Source: Physcomitrium patens
Taxonomy: Eukaryota > Streptophyta > Bryopsida > Funariales > Funariaceae
Reading direction: 5' to 3'
Length of the DNA: 64,000 bases
NCBI RefSeq assembly: GCF_000002425.4
Contig: NC_037254.1
Span: 19,693,418 to 19,757,417 of the forward strand
Part shown: in pieces, positions 25,903 to 36,689 of the stretch
Layout of the letters: every line of letters begins with the position of its first letter
Position numbering within the stretch: position 1 is the stretch's first letter
Notes under the pieces: model-generated
Told to the model about the DNA's origin: nothing
Databases searched by the model: none
What the model saw: only the letters and a program-made list of their open reading frames with translations
Program-made: the position numbers and the translations under genes

Positions 25903-27902
25903 TTGTACCCTGTAAGAATATACATCATGGATTTTTTAACAGAGTTTATAAAGTCCAAGAAAGACTTAAGTTCTAAATCTCCTGAGGGATCCAAGTATGA
26001 GATTGAGATCAAATTGAAAGATATAACAGAGAAGGAATTCATGGCACTCTCAAAATTCAATAATATTATCACCACAGAAAAGATATTATATTCAATAAAA
26101 GGTAGTAGTACTGTTACAGTCAGAGAAATAAGCTTTGACTTCTTTATCAAGGAAAAGATATCATCAAAGACAATTCCCAAATTCAATGTAGAGGTTGTAC
26201 TATTTCTTGAGCGAAAGTATCATAAGAAAGAAGGAATGGCACTAACAATTAAAAGAAACAAAGAAAGAAGTACAATAAGCTATAACAAGTTCAAGTTCGA
26301 CTCAACAAGGATCATATCCAAAGCACATACTCATTACAAAATTGAACTTGAAGTCTTAGATGATGATTATGAGCCCAAGCTTTTGGAACTTGTGCTAGAA
26401 CATATCAAACCTTCTACGGTTCTACAAATATTCAAGCTAATCAACAAGCTTGTATTTAGTCTTGATCTTTGAAGTTACAAGTTTCTAAAGCCTGTTGATA
26501 TAACGGTAAGAGAGTTTACAAGGAACTATTCATCAGGAGGATCTGTATCTCTAAAGCTTGATAGTACAAGTTCATTCCTTGTATGCTATGAAGCAACTGT
26601 ATATGCCATATCAAGTAAAAGAAAAGAGATAGTTATCGATTCAAGTATTCGTGATTGTAGCTTACTTTTTCTTTTTGATACAAAAGTTGTTGATGGTATA
26701 TATTACGCATTTGATATCGTTATATTGGATGGAGTAGTGGTTGCTAATAAGACATTAATCGAGAGGATAAGAATGATACCTCAAACATGCTTAGCAATCA
26801 ACAATGCTATTCAGAAGAGATTGGTAGTTGCAAAGAGATATTTTATGTTTAAGACATTCTTTGCATTCTCTAGATAGCATCAGATACTAAAAAAGCAAAT
26901 CCAAGAGAGCAAGTATGATACTCTAATATATACACACTCTCAATCTTATCTTGATCATGTTATGAGATGGAAACATCAAAAGACTGTTGATCTATTATAT
27001 CAAAAAAAAACTTTAATGGCATATTATAAGAAAGAAAATATAGATTCTGGACTTGAGATATCACAAGATAGTACAAAACCAAAAGAAAATACTATTTCAG
27101 AGTTTGTTATAAATTCAAATGAAACTGTAACATTACTAAGAGAAAGAGAAGATAAGACGTTCCAAATTCTATTACAGTAGTAGAAAGAATTAAAAAGATA
27201 ACAAGAGAAGAAAAGAATATGTTTAATGTCTTTAAAGGATTAACATTGTCCATAATGAGATCCTATCACAATGAAGTTAAAAGATTTCTTTTAAAGAAGA
27301 GAACTAGTCATTTGTTAGACGTTGGATCAAGATTTCGAAGAGATATTATAAAGTAGGATCATTATAAGAGCATTACATGTGTAGATCCATCTCATAACAA
27401 TATCAAAGACCTTAAGAGAGGACTTGGTACTAACAAAAAATTAAGAGTGATACAAACAAGAATAGAACACTTAAGAGGATTTGAAAAGTCCATAACAACA
27501 TTATCATGCTTCTTTTATATTACTCTTATTGACATTGACAAGCTTATTAGAGTTGTTCAAAGGGTATTCTTTGACAAGCATAAATGCATATTCTTATGTA
27601 TTGTTATATCCAAGAAGTACATAATGGAATTCTTTGAAACAAGAAAAATAAAAGAATACACATGTAAAGCATATTCTATTAAATTACAAAGTAATAATAA
27701 GATACATATACATATTCTCAATACTATTGTGATAAATCAAACAGAAGATTTAATAGACGTAGATAAGTTGATCAAACAGTTTACTAGTATAGGATTCAAA
27801 TTAAAAATAAAAGATAGACTTAACAAGAACAAGTTTATATTTTCTAATGAGTATTTACTATCTTACATGTATGAGTCTCTAGTGATGATAAGAACAAAAT
27901 AA
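25903..27902 (+). pseudogene. Viral mRNA capping enzyme (triphosphatase, guanylyltransferase, N7-methyltransferase)
   Basis: Three capping activities follow each other, as in poxvirus D1 and mimivirus-type enzymes. The triphosphatase (25903-26470) has tunnel-fold Glu pairs (YEIEIKL near residue 33 and KIELEVLDD near residue 148). In the guanylyltransferase (about 26480-27030) the nucleotidyl-lysine motif reads SLKLDS, then FDTKVVDGIYYAFD and a motif V-like RWKHQKTVD. In the methyltransferase (about 27200-27902) motif I reads LLDVGS followed by RFRR in place of glycines. It is broken by TGA at 26470, TAG at 26875, a frameshift near 27150-27170 and TAG near 27352. The Gly-to-Ser and Gly-to-Arg changes fit G-to-A transitions. 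Confidence 0.75.
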
Positions 27903-27992
27903 AATTGACCCAATAGTGAACTAGTTGTAATATAATAGATTTTTTTTATCTATTAGTACCACTGATTTTTTTATACTTACAGATGAAATATA

Positions 27993-30437
27993 TTATCTAT
28001 GAATTTCAATATAGTATAGATAATCTATTTCAAGATTATAAAGCAATAGTAGATGAGGTGGACATATTTTAAACCCTTGCAGCTTAAATTTTTCTTTGGT
28101 CTTAACAAACACAAAATCAAGTTTATCACTAGGCTTAGCTTCAATACCTAGGTCTTTCAATCTATTGCTATATACTAGCAAAGGTGTACTAGCACTAGAA
28201 TATCCTTTTCCTAACATCTTTGTGATTATTAAGCTTTCTAAGAAAATAAGACCTCTTACTAAAGACAATAGCTCAGCTCTAATAAACTCCATTACATGTT
28301 CATATGGTGTTGAATTCATAATCATCTCTACTAATGACAAATACATGTCCTTCAAAAATATGCAACTATCTCTTCTCGACACAATAACTCTCTTGTATAT
28401 CATCTTATGTTCACCAGCTATAAGTCTTATGTATCTCTTCTTTGTGATTAAAAGAAACGTTTCAAACACCATTTCAAACTCAAGCTTTATAGATGTAGGA
28501 AATTCTCTTGATACTTCATTAGATATTTGTACAGCTAATACTTTAAAAGATTCATAATCCTGAGCAGTATCAGATGTAAATATACATGAATCGATATTGC
28601 CATATACCAACTGTACTAGATATCAAGATGATATTATGCTTGATGCATGTATAAGCATTCATCTACCTATTGTTGTTGTGGATTCTACACCTTTTATAAA
28701 GTATAAGTATGAAGAGTTACGAGTTCCATATGAACCATATACAAAATTAGCTGATAACTTTAGAGCAAGTTGTCTCTTTTCGAGAACTACCTTTTCTATT
28801 CCTATAATTGTACTAGATTGTATCTTAACTTTCTTTCTTTTTAATATTAATGCCTTCAGTAGAGATGGTACCAATCTTAAAGGCTCTTTAGCAAATATAT
28901 AAGACTTATTGTCATATACTTGTTTAATAAAGTAAGGTTGATTGAAATACTTCTTAATAAATGTTGAGTAGCATATATTATGACTTATTATAACAGAAGG
29001 ATACAAACTTAAAAAGTCAAGTAAAAAACACCATTTGTAAAGCCCAAGAATAGGATTTGATATTATAGCTCCTTCGTATTCAAATTTTTCAAGTAGAAAT
29101 TCTGTTCTGTCAAATACAACACCCTTATTATAGTACTCTTTGTATAGCTGATATTTCACTCTTATCTGCTGGCCTCTGGTGTAGAGATCTCTAATTCTTG
29201 TTCTTATAACAGTCAACATCTCTGTCACACTAATCCATATATTCATATTATTAAATAATACAATGGTTAGTAATGAATCTATTATGTAGTATCTTACAAT
29301 AGTTTCAATAGACTTCTTATCACCTTTCTTATACAAATTGAATACTTCTTTGTATGGTAAGTCTACTTTCTTATTTTCAATAAACTTCTCTAACACAGAA
29401 TACAAGCTATAGTTTTGCAGCTTATACTCCTTTGTAACATATTGGTAGATGTCTATAACAGTATGTCCTAGTAGATCGATAACTATATAGTCACTAAAGC
29501 TATAAGCTAAGCTGTTCCAATTAATATATATTCTTTCAGTACCAATACCTTGTATTTTGGAGCTTGAAGGTAAGTTAATAAGCTTTCTTCGTAGTCTAAT
29601 ATCAATGTATTTAAAATCAAACATGAATATATTATATCCTATTATAACATCCAGATTTATTTCTTTGATGAGAAAGAAATATGTTTCTATTAGATCCCTC
29701 TCTATTAAGAATACTCTTGCATCTGTCTCATCAACATCTATATTACATTGTCTAATATATAATATATACTTCTTAGATGTATGAGGCATAAAATACCTTT
29801 GAGATACTACAGATATCATGAACAACTTATCTTTTTCTATATAAGGATCTAGCATAACACTTGCATTAGATGAATATACTTCTATATCCATACACACTAT
29901 TAACGGCTTTGGAACATCTATTTGATCTATAATTCATATTGAACTCGAGCTACACGTATATTCTAGATTTGTAGAGCAGAATCGTATGTCATAATCTACA
30001 TCTGCACATAATGCCTTCTTCCATCCATAATAACTTATGTTTGTAGTAGTAATAAATATTTCTTTTATCTTCATATTACCTTCATAAACTTTTATATCCA
30101 TCTTCTTCATTAGATTAGAGAAATGGTTAAGTGTGCTTCTCTTATAGAAGTAATACTTAATAAATTTCTTGTCACCTTCAAGGTACGATCTTAGTAGTCT
30201 TTTAGTACATATTGTGGTCTTGGCAATATTCTTACAACCAACTAGCTCAGATATCTTGTTCATTCTCTCACATACTTTTATTCCCATAGCAGATATAAGT
30301 ACATAGCACTACAAAAGAAAATCATGTACTCTAATAGTTACGGACTCTTCAGTTATAAGATTTCCAAATCCATATAGTACAATTCTCTCATCATCTGCTC
30401 CAACTCTCCAATCGTACATCATACATGATACTTCCAT
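27993..30437 (-). pseudogene. NCLDV family B DNA polymerase
   Basis: The start is at 30437 (MEVSCM, then YDWRVG), and one reading frame is kept for 815 codons to 27993. It is interrupted only by a few stop codons, among them TGA near 29934, 28659 and 28626. The exonuclease motifs are present: DIEVYS (Exo I), NIFMFDFKY (Exo II) and YYIIDSLL (Exo III). Polymerase motif A is LDFLSLYPSVI and motif B is KLSANFVYGSYG. Motif C reads YGNIDS instead of YGDTDS, losing a catalytic Asp. The frame is short for an NCLDV PolB (usually over 900 residues) but holds the core domains. The polymerase would replicate the viral genome; here it is inactive. Confidence 0.88.
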
Positions 30438-30489
30438 TGTCCACAAAAAGATTCCAGTGCTATGTTGACACAATGTTGATGCTTGACTA

Positions 30490-32605
30490 GTACCACTCTC
30501 TTATAATTCAATTACCAATACCAATCTTTACTTGTTTATCATCTGTAGCACGTATCATACTAATCATGTTGTTCCTTCTTCTAGTGAATTTATTAGAAGA
30601 TACTACTAAAAGAAGTATTGTTGAACCTTCATAACATCTTCTTAACTTATTGTATGTTCCTTGGATAACTTTAAGAACACCACCACTAAACAACAAAGGA
30701 TACCTAAATGAGTAATAATCCACAAACTCTGTAGCTGTAGAAAAACGTCTCTCTAATTATCCTAAGATCAAAGAATATTTCACCTCTAATAATTCTAATG
30801 TTAATTACATTCCACCACTTACACATAAGTTATAAATCGTACACAAAGTAGGCTCTAAGTCTTTGAGCATGTACCAGAGCAGATTGTGATATCTCATCTG
30901 CTTCTACTCATTTTACATCTAATGGTCTCCAAAGACATTGAATCCATCTGCTTTTAGTTAATACAAATATGCATTTTTTATCTTTATTTATCTTTTGCTT
31001 TGTGTATTGCTTAGGTTTTAATGCATCCTTACAGATAGTTATTTGCATCTTGAATTGCTTCAATGCATCATTCCAATGACCTTTTACTTACTCGCATTGA
31101 GGATATGGAGAAATATTTCTACAGCACAAAAAAAATGATAGATTGATCATACTTATATTCTCAAATATATGATCTTTTAGTGTACGGTATGGACATTCTT
31201 ATACTTATATCATCAAATACATCAAGGACGTATATATTTATTGAAAAGATGTGTTCTAATACTCTATAATAAAGTGTTGGATCAAAAAATATATCTCTAT
31301 CTCAAGCATTGAGAAGTATTTCTTCCTCTGTCAAATACCACAGCTCGTAAAGACATATATGAGGACGAAAGCTTAGGCTCTTCCTTGGAATATAATATGG
31401 CATATAGTATAGTATAGAAGACTTATTTCTTTTGATACCTATCCTTACTAGATCCGTAGAACACATTATCTCCTGAAGCTCTTTTGGAGTCTTATCAACT
31501 ACACCATTTTTTAAGAGATGCAATGGCTTAAATTGCATTATCTTCTTATGATTTCTCTTTGCATCAAATATGTCATGCATATATTTATAATAGTTAGACT
31601 TTGGTCTCTTAGGATGATCTGTAGTATAACAACAGAGAAGGAACTCGAATATATCTTTATTAGGAAATGTGTTCTTTTCAAGTCTTGGAAATAATCCTAC
31701 ATCGTAAGTATATATTCATGAGTATGGACCATCCTTGGGATATCTCATAGTTGATCTTCCTTCAGACTTATACTTCTCCTCTTCTAATTCTGTAATTATT
31801 ATTGGTTTATTGGAATATTCTCTTGGATATCCAGATACAAACAACTCTGGAATTTCCTCTTTTAAAGTAAATGTCCACGTATGATGTTTAGATATCTTTT
31901 CTTCTTCAAATATAAAATTTTATAGCTTGTTAAATTCATCTTTTACTTCATTGTAGACCTTAAGTAAGAATAAGATCTGATCTATAATGTCATCCATATG
32001 CTCCTCATGCTTGACATTTCATACTGTGATGGTTTTGTTTTCTCCTCTTTTGAATGTTACTATTCCAAGCTTAGCATATAGAGAATACTTGACCTTTATA
32101 GATATTGGGATAGTCTTTTCTCTTAATAAAAAGATTTCTCATAATCTAGGCTCGTTCATTACAACATCACATAGTAGCTCTAAATCTGGCTTTGTTCTTG
32201 TTATGTTAGCAAGCAATTCTATGTTTGTGACTTCAACATCTTGTTGTATATCAAATAGTAGTACTAATCATACTAAAAAGTTCAACAATAGAAACAACAT
32301 ATGATGATACATGTCTCATCTTCATTATACCTCAGCTAAAGTCAAAGTATGCTTTTAAAGGTATTTTATTATTATCATATTTAAGAATTGGAATTATAAA
32401 CGTAATAAGAAGTACATTGTTACTTTTTAATATGTTATCGACTTCTATAGTAGGATGAAATTGTTTGTACCATTGATAGTCACCAATATATCATTCAACA
32501 AGAGGAACATCTTCGGACACACATATAGTATCAAAAAGTGTGTTTCCATCTGTGTTGCTAATGCGCTAGACTAAGGTTACTTCCCTTATCATATAGGAAT
32601 CCATG
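30490..32605 (-). pseudogene. Possible viral early transcription factor large subunit (VETF-L/A7-like) or other NCLDV core gene
   Basis: A continuous trail of coding sequence in broken frames: FLLCCYTTDHPKRPKS and YYKYMHDIF near 31580-31650, the open stretch 31302-31580 with STDLVRIGIKRNKSSIL, then FDPTLYYRVLEHIFSINIYV near 31250, and 30508-30723 (YPLLFSGGVLKVIQGTYNKL). The total of roughly 700 codons, the double-Cys segment followed by a 'K..SKyykY' region and the 'R.Gi.r..SS' block remind me of A7-like VETF large subunits, but I cannot confirm this. Several stops and at least one frameshift (near 32260) are present. Confidence 0.35.
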
Positions 32606-32681
32606 TCTCTTGATAGACATAAAAAAATAAAACTAGTGCAAAAAATATCTTTCAATATCAATATTTTTTACTTTTTTATAT

Positions 32682-33205
32682 TAATATCCTATAATAAACT
32701 TCGTTGCAATAATCTCTTTCTATTCTTATTGCATCACCTTTTCTAAATCCATACCACTTACATATTCAATTTCCAGCATATATCTTTGGCAAGCTATCAT
32801 GAGATATCCCCTTTTCTTCCATTTCTTGTAGTTCTGAACTTGAAGAAATACAGTGCTTTAGAACAAGTACATTATGTGTAGGATTGAACATAAGCTCCTC
32901 TTTGATGAACATCGTTATACCATACATAGATATATCACCTTCAAATATAGAAGCATCAAGAGTGTTTGATGGCATTATTATTATGGTAGCAAACTCTATG
33001 ATGTCCTCTTGTATAGATTTATAATATTCAAGCATAAAGTTTGATATATCTTTCTTTGTGAGAACAGTTGTATTTGCTCCAAAGGGATTCTTATCTATGA
33101 AGTTTCTTGCTATTAGTACCACAAGATCATTCTCTCGTCCTGTATATGGATCCATCCTTTCATCAGATTCAACGGTACTATCACTAACTATATATCCTCT
33201 ATCTC
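32682..33205 (-). pseudogene. Viral RNA polymerase subunit RPB5
   Basis: The open stretch 33155-32766 has the RPB5 layout: an N-terminal segment (here from RGYIV upstream of the first ATG), then FATIIIMPS, ITMFIKEELMFNP, and the assembly domain start THNVLVLKH. A TGA at 32766 interrupts it. The same frame continues as WYGFRKGDAIRI and ends near 32682, matching the RPB5/RpoH C-terminal 'r.yg...GDvi.I.R' motif. About 170 codons is normal for viral RPB5. It indicates the virus carried its own transcription machinery. The last few codons may include a one-base shift. Confidence 0.75.
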
Positions 33206-33235
33206 ATATTATTTTTTTTTATGATTGAAATCATG

Positions 33236-33607
33236 TTATTTAGATAATATAAATCTAGAATATTTAAGGATGTTCTTTTTGATTGTAGTCCTATGATAAA
33301 ACTTAGAACCACATATGTTTGGATCAGTATCAACAATGTCACTAATAACATCATTACAAAGCATAGAAAATCGTGTGTCTATTCTTTCTCCACACTTTAC
33401 TAATACAACAACTGCAGCAATAAGAAGCATTATGTTCATATTACAAACTTCAATACCACATAGTATCCTTTCAATAGTCCTTGCCATCTCTGAACCAATA
33501 TCGAAGTGCCTTATAGAGAATGCCAACACATCCGATGAAATATTATAATTTCATTATCCATTTCTCTCTTCAAGATAGTTACTATCTCATCCAGTTCATC
33601 TGCCATG
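33236..33607 (-). pseudogene. Unrecognised viral ORF
   Basis: Begins MADELDEIVTILKREMDNE at about 33607, shifts frame near 33530, and continues as 98 codons (33529-33236) with a hydrophobic stretch MNIMLLIAAVVVLVKCGE. It starts back to back with the TFIIS-like gene, the two start codons overlapping. I do not recognise the family. About 125 residues, possibly one membrane-associated or buried helix. Confidence 0.4.
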
Positions 33608-33930
33608 GAAACAATGAACCCCTTCCATCTAGAAGGTAGTGACAAGAACATGATTAAGTGGTATGAATTTAATGTTGAATGTATGATCAATAGAGGCATT
33701 AAAGTATCAAGTATCAAACGTTACGAGGACATCAATAACACCATCTTCTTCAATATAGATTCGAAGAAATCAACAATTCTTGTAAAAGAAGGTGTAGAGC
33801 ATTGTCTTAAATGTAAAAGCAAAAAGATAATATCTATTAATGTTTAGAAGAGATCAGCTAATGAAGGAATGCCTACAGTGTTTGAATGCTCCAAATATAA
33901 TATTAAGTGGCAAATATTAAAAAAAAAATT
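33605..33930 (+). pseudogene. Viral transcription elongation factor TFIIS-like
   Basis: An 80-codon open frame ends at a TAG (33845-33847). The frame continues as RSANEGMPTVFECSK. This is the TFIIS Zn-ribbon: first Cys pair as HCLKCKSKK, then the RSA(D)EGM hairpin (the D is N) that enters the polymerase active site, then Cys, with the final Cys replaced by Tyr (CSKY). The stop sits where Gln is usual (CAG to TAG). N-terminal part about 60 residues, short like other NCLDV TFIIS proteins. It would rescue stalled viral RNA polymerase. Confidence 0.72.
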
Positions 33931-33949
33931 ACATATTATTGTTGTCCAA

Positions 33950-34443
33950 ATTATCTCTTCCATAATAAAATTGTACAATGTCTATACCGTCTCTTACAGT
34001 GCCATTGTATTGTGTTGTTACATCTTACATAGACTTTGACATACATCTTTGTATATATCCAGCATCAAAAGTATTCACACGAGTATTAACTAGTCTTTTT
34101 CTACCCCTTGACAATAGAAGAAGTATTTGATAGGATTAAGTCCTTGTGAATATGAATTGTTAACAAATCCTTGTCCTTGTAATAAACTATCGTATGGACT
34201 GCACCATGCTAAAGCTCTATTACCTGGTAATACTCATGTTGGTATTTTTCCTCTTATCCATTGTTGACCTACTAGTGAAGATATTTGTCCTAGATTAACA
34301 AAGTTTTCCTTAGATCTACTCTTTATCATTGTAAAGAGTAAGTTATTTTTGTCGATAGATTCTACTACCAATCGTTGACTTATATTTCTAAAATTATTAA
34401 GAATGACATCTATGATAGCCTCATGAATATATGAAACTCTCAT
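33950..34443 (-). pseudogene. Viral RNA polymerase largest subunit (RPB1), internal fragment
   Basis: Open stretch 34443-34234 contains VVESIDKNNLLFTMIKSRSK, then NLGQISSLVGQQ and GKIPT. After a stop the frame goes on with GFVNNSYSQGLNPIKYFFYC. These correspond to the RPB1 segment before the bridge helix ('s.d.nl.qi...vGQQ...G.rip' and 'GFv.nSf..GL.p.Effffha'). Only about 160 codons remain. The fragment is cut at the right edge of the viral block and fades near 33950 into stop-rich sequence. Confidence 0.75.
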
Positions 34444-34444
34444 A

Positions 34445-34812
34445 TAGGTTACCTCATTGATAGCCTCCTAAGAGCCTATTAGGCATGGCTTTTGATCAAT
34501 GGAGATGAAGAACTTTACTTTTTGCCTTCATCTATCCATATCTTTCTTTTATTCCTCCAAATAAGTTTTTTAGAGGTTTGAATCTTCATCTTTGAACTCC
34601 AATATTCTTCTTAAATTTTATACTAAATATCTAAATCCGATGTAATTTAAAAAATGTAATCAAAATAGATAAATCTCAAAATAAATTTTCTTATATTAAC
34701 TCTCTTAAATTAATCTATTAACTACTCTAATACATATCAATACTTGTAAATATATTATATATTTTAGTTAATTTTTACATACTTTAAACAATTATAGTAT
34801 AATAACTTCTAA
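34445..34812 (+). repeat. Solo-LTR-like repeat B, copy 2, right part
   Basis: Reverse complement of about 21988-22335 (for example 'tttttgccttcatctatcca' and 'gaggtttgaatcttcatctt'). Together with 23405-24296 it makes one copy without overlap, showing the viral block lies inside it. Confidence 0.65.
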
Positions 34813-34920
34813 ACTTAAATCCACATCTAGGAAGCTTTTTTAGAAGATATTATGAAATTAATCTACTTTCAGTTATTTCTACCTAATTATACAAGTAATT
34901 ATTGGAATAAACATGTATAT
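34813..34920 (-). repeat. Gypsy LTR, last segment
   Basis: 'tctaggaagcttttttagaa' and 'attattggaataaacatgta' match 13930-14025. It carries the outer (5') end of the split LTR, with the last bases of TGTCACAC missing. Confidence 0.6.
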
Positions 34921-34929
34921 CCTTGATAC

Positions 34930-36170
34930 CAAATCTTAACTAAATATTAATCAAATCTTAAATTTTAAATCATATCTTAATCAAATTTTAATCAAATCCT
35001 AATTCCTAAATCAAACCCTAATTAAATTCTAAATCTTAAATCAAATCCCATTCAAATCTTTAAACCTAAATGTTAAAATAAATCTTAATTAAATCTCAAA
35101 ATAAATTCTAATTAAATCTTAAATCATAAATCAAATCATAATCAAAACTTTAAATTCTAAACTATGAAAAAAATCTTAATTGAACTCTAATAAAATTTTA
35201 ATTAAAATTTTAAATCTTAAATCTTAAACCAAATTAGAATGAAATCTTATTTGAATCTTAAATCTTTAATAAACTCTTAACTAATTCTATAATAGATTAT
35301 AATCTTAATAACTAATAATTTAATTATAAATTTTAACTCAAAATTTTTATACTTATTAATTATGAAGATGACAACGAGCACAAAAAATGTAAAGAAGATT
35401 GAACTTATTAAATACAAGATATTGTGTTTGAATTCCAATAAATTTTAAATAAATTGTTAGATTAAGCTAAAACTCATGACATAGATTAAAAACAACATCA
35501 AATACACAATTCCAAAATTTTACTTATATATCATTAATAAATCTTAAATAATTCTTAAAAGGATAAGTTCTTTATAATTTCCAAAATCCAAAGTAATTCT
35601 AAAACAACTTTAACTTTGCAAAGCCTTTACAAAATCAATACAAATTCAAATCACTCAAAATCAATGTCCAAAAAAGCTTTCATAAGTCAGCTATCAAATC
35701 CCACTCTTCAATCAACTTAAGTACTTTAAAATTGCCATAGGTAGACAATTTTGTGTGTTGGAGTATGATTTTGACCTTATTTATAACTAGTCCTTTCTAA
35801 GTATCAATTCTTGATTACTTAAATTAATTTTTTCTATAAATACTCTCAATTTATTTTTAAAGATATCTATACTAATTTTTTATCTATTTTAATTTATCTC
35901 ATTTATGACTCTCCAAAATAAATAGAAGTCTTTTTCACAAAAATGCAGTATTAGCACTTATTAATTTTTACTACCTCCTTGTCTATTATTTATATTTTTA
36001 CAATAATTTCCTAAAATATATTCATTTAAACTCCTTTATAATATAATCTTTCTTTTGCTCTTTTATCTAATGGCCATGATCTACATATTAAAATATAACA
36101 TGATCTGTAACATGACAATGGAACCATGACCTATGTACTGAAATGTCGCTAATCGACATCTACACTCTGT
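34930..36170. repeat. Degenerate AAATC(C/T)TAA array and AT-rich debris
   Basis: 34930-35340 is an irregular array around 'aaatcctaatcaaatcttaa', similar to 13256-13530 and 42350-42770. A few units read 'aaaccctaa' but no true telomere run exists. The remaining bases to 36170 are AT-rich with no ORF that I can support. Confidence 0.5.
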
Positions 36171-36199
36171 TCTCTTTTTCGTTAGAAGGAGGCCAAATA

Positions 36200-36660
36200 G
36201 ACTGAAATGGACGAATGACACTCTACCACTAACTATATATTCACTCTCTCTAAAAACGCCATCAGCTGGTGTTCAACGCACCAAAGGACTATGCCACTTT
36301 CCAACACAACAGTGAAATACATGGCCATAGCTACCTCCACCTCCGAGGCAATCTGGCTGCGCCATCTTCTTTACAATCTACATCAAGAAACAAACAAAAA
36401 TCAGGCAACCCTAATTCTTTGTGACAACCTATCAACCGTTGCCCTTGTGGATACAACCAAATTTTATTCGCTTCAATAACACAATGCAGTTTGTTATCAT
36501 TTTTACAACAACTTGCTGAAATTCAATAAAATTGATTCAAATATTGATCCACTAATGCAATTCAGGCTGATATTTCTACAAAATTGTGATCACGTCCAAA
36601 GCTCGCCACTCACTTACCACTGATTGCCGTTCTTGGAAGAGAACCCGACCTGTTCATCAA
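36200..36660 (+). pseudogene. Copia RNase H C-terminal fragment
   Basis: Translation gives AISWCSTHQRTMPLSNTTVK, YMAIATSTSEAIWLRHLLYN and ILCDNLSTVALV. These are the Ty1/Copia RNase H motifs 'vsWsSkkQ.tvalSstEAEY', 'EaiWLr.LL' and 'CDNqSai.la'. The catalytic Glu of 'EAEY' is V-K-Y here. A stop follows at about 36477 and the rest of the domain is out of frame. Composition is much less AT-biased than the surrounding elements, so this copy is younger or less mutated. Confidence 0.75.
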
Positions 36661-36689
36661 TTTGATTAACCGGGCGTATTAGAATTCAT

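Larger units (their letters stand above)
24297..34444. mobile_element. Integrated giant-virus (NCLDV) DNA block, decayed
   Basis: Ten kilobases densely packed with remnants of nucleocytoplasmic large DNA virus genes on both strands: helicase, capping enzyme, PolB, possible VETF large subunit, RPB5, TFIIS and RPB1. Gaps between genes are short and no introns are seen. Both edges abut the two halves of repeat B copy 2, so the block was inserted into, or captured within, that repeat. RPB1 is cut at the right edge. Endogenous NCLDV fragments are known from Physcomitrium and Selaginella. No major capsid, packaging ATPase or primase fragment was recognised, so this is a partial genome segment. Confidence 0.85.

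Noticed and set aside
24297..34444. Alternative genetic code (TGA or TAG read as an amino acid) in the viral block
   Set aside because: Stops of different types fall at positions where Arg, Trp or Gln would be expected, which fits deamination decay, not one reassigned codon; catalytic residues are also changed.
24297..34444. A functional or replication-competent virus
   Set aside because: Every recognisable gene has stops, frameshifts, truncation or lost catalytic residues, and no capsid or packaging gene is seen.
34930..35340. Interstitial telomere
   Set aside because: Only scattered CCCTAA-like units with irregular spacing; no run of the seven-base plant telomere repeat.
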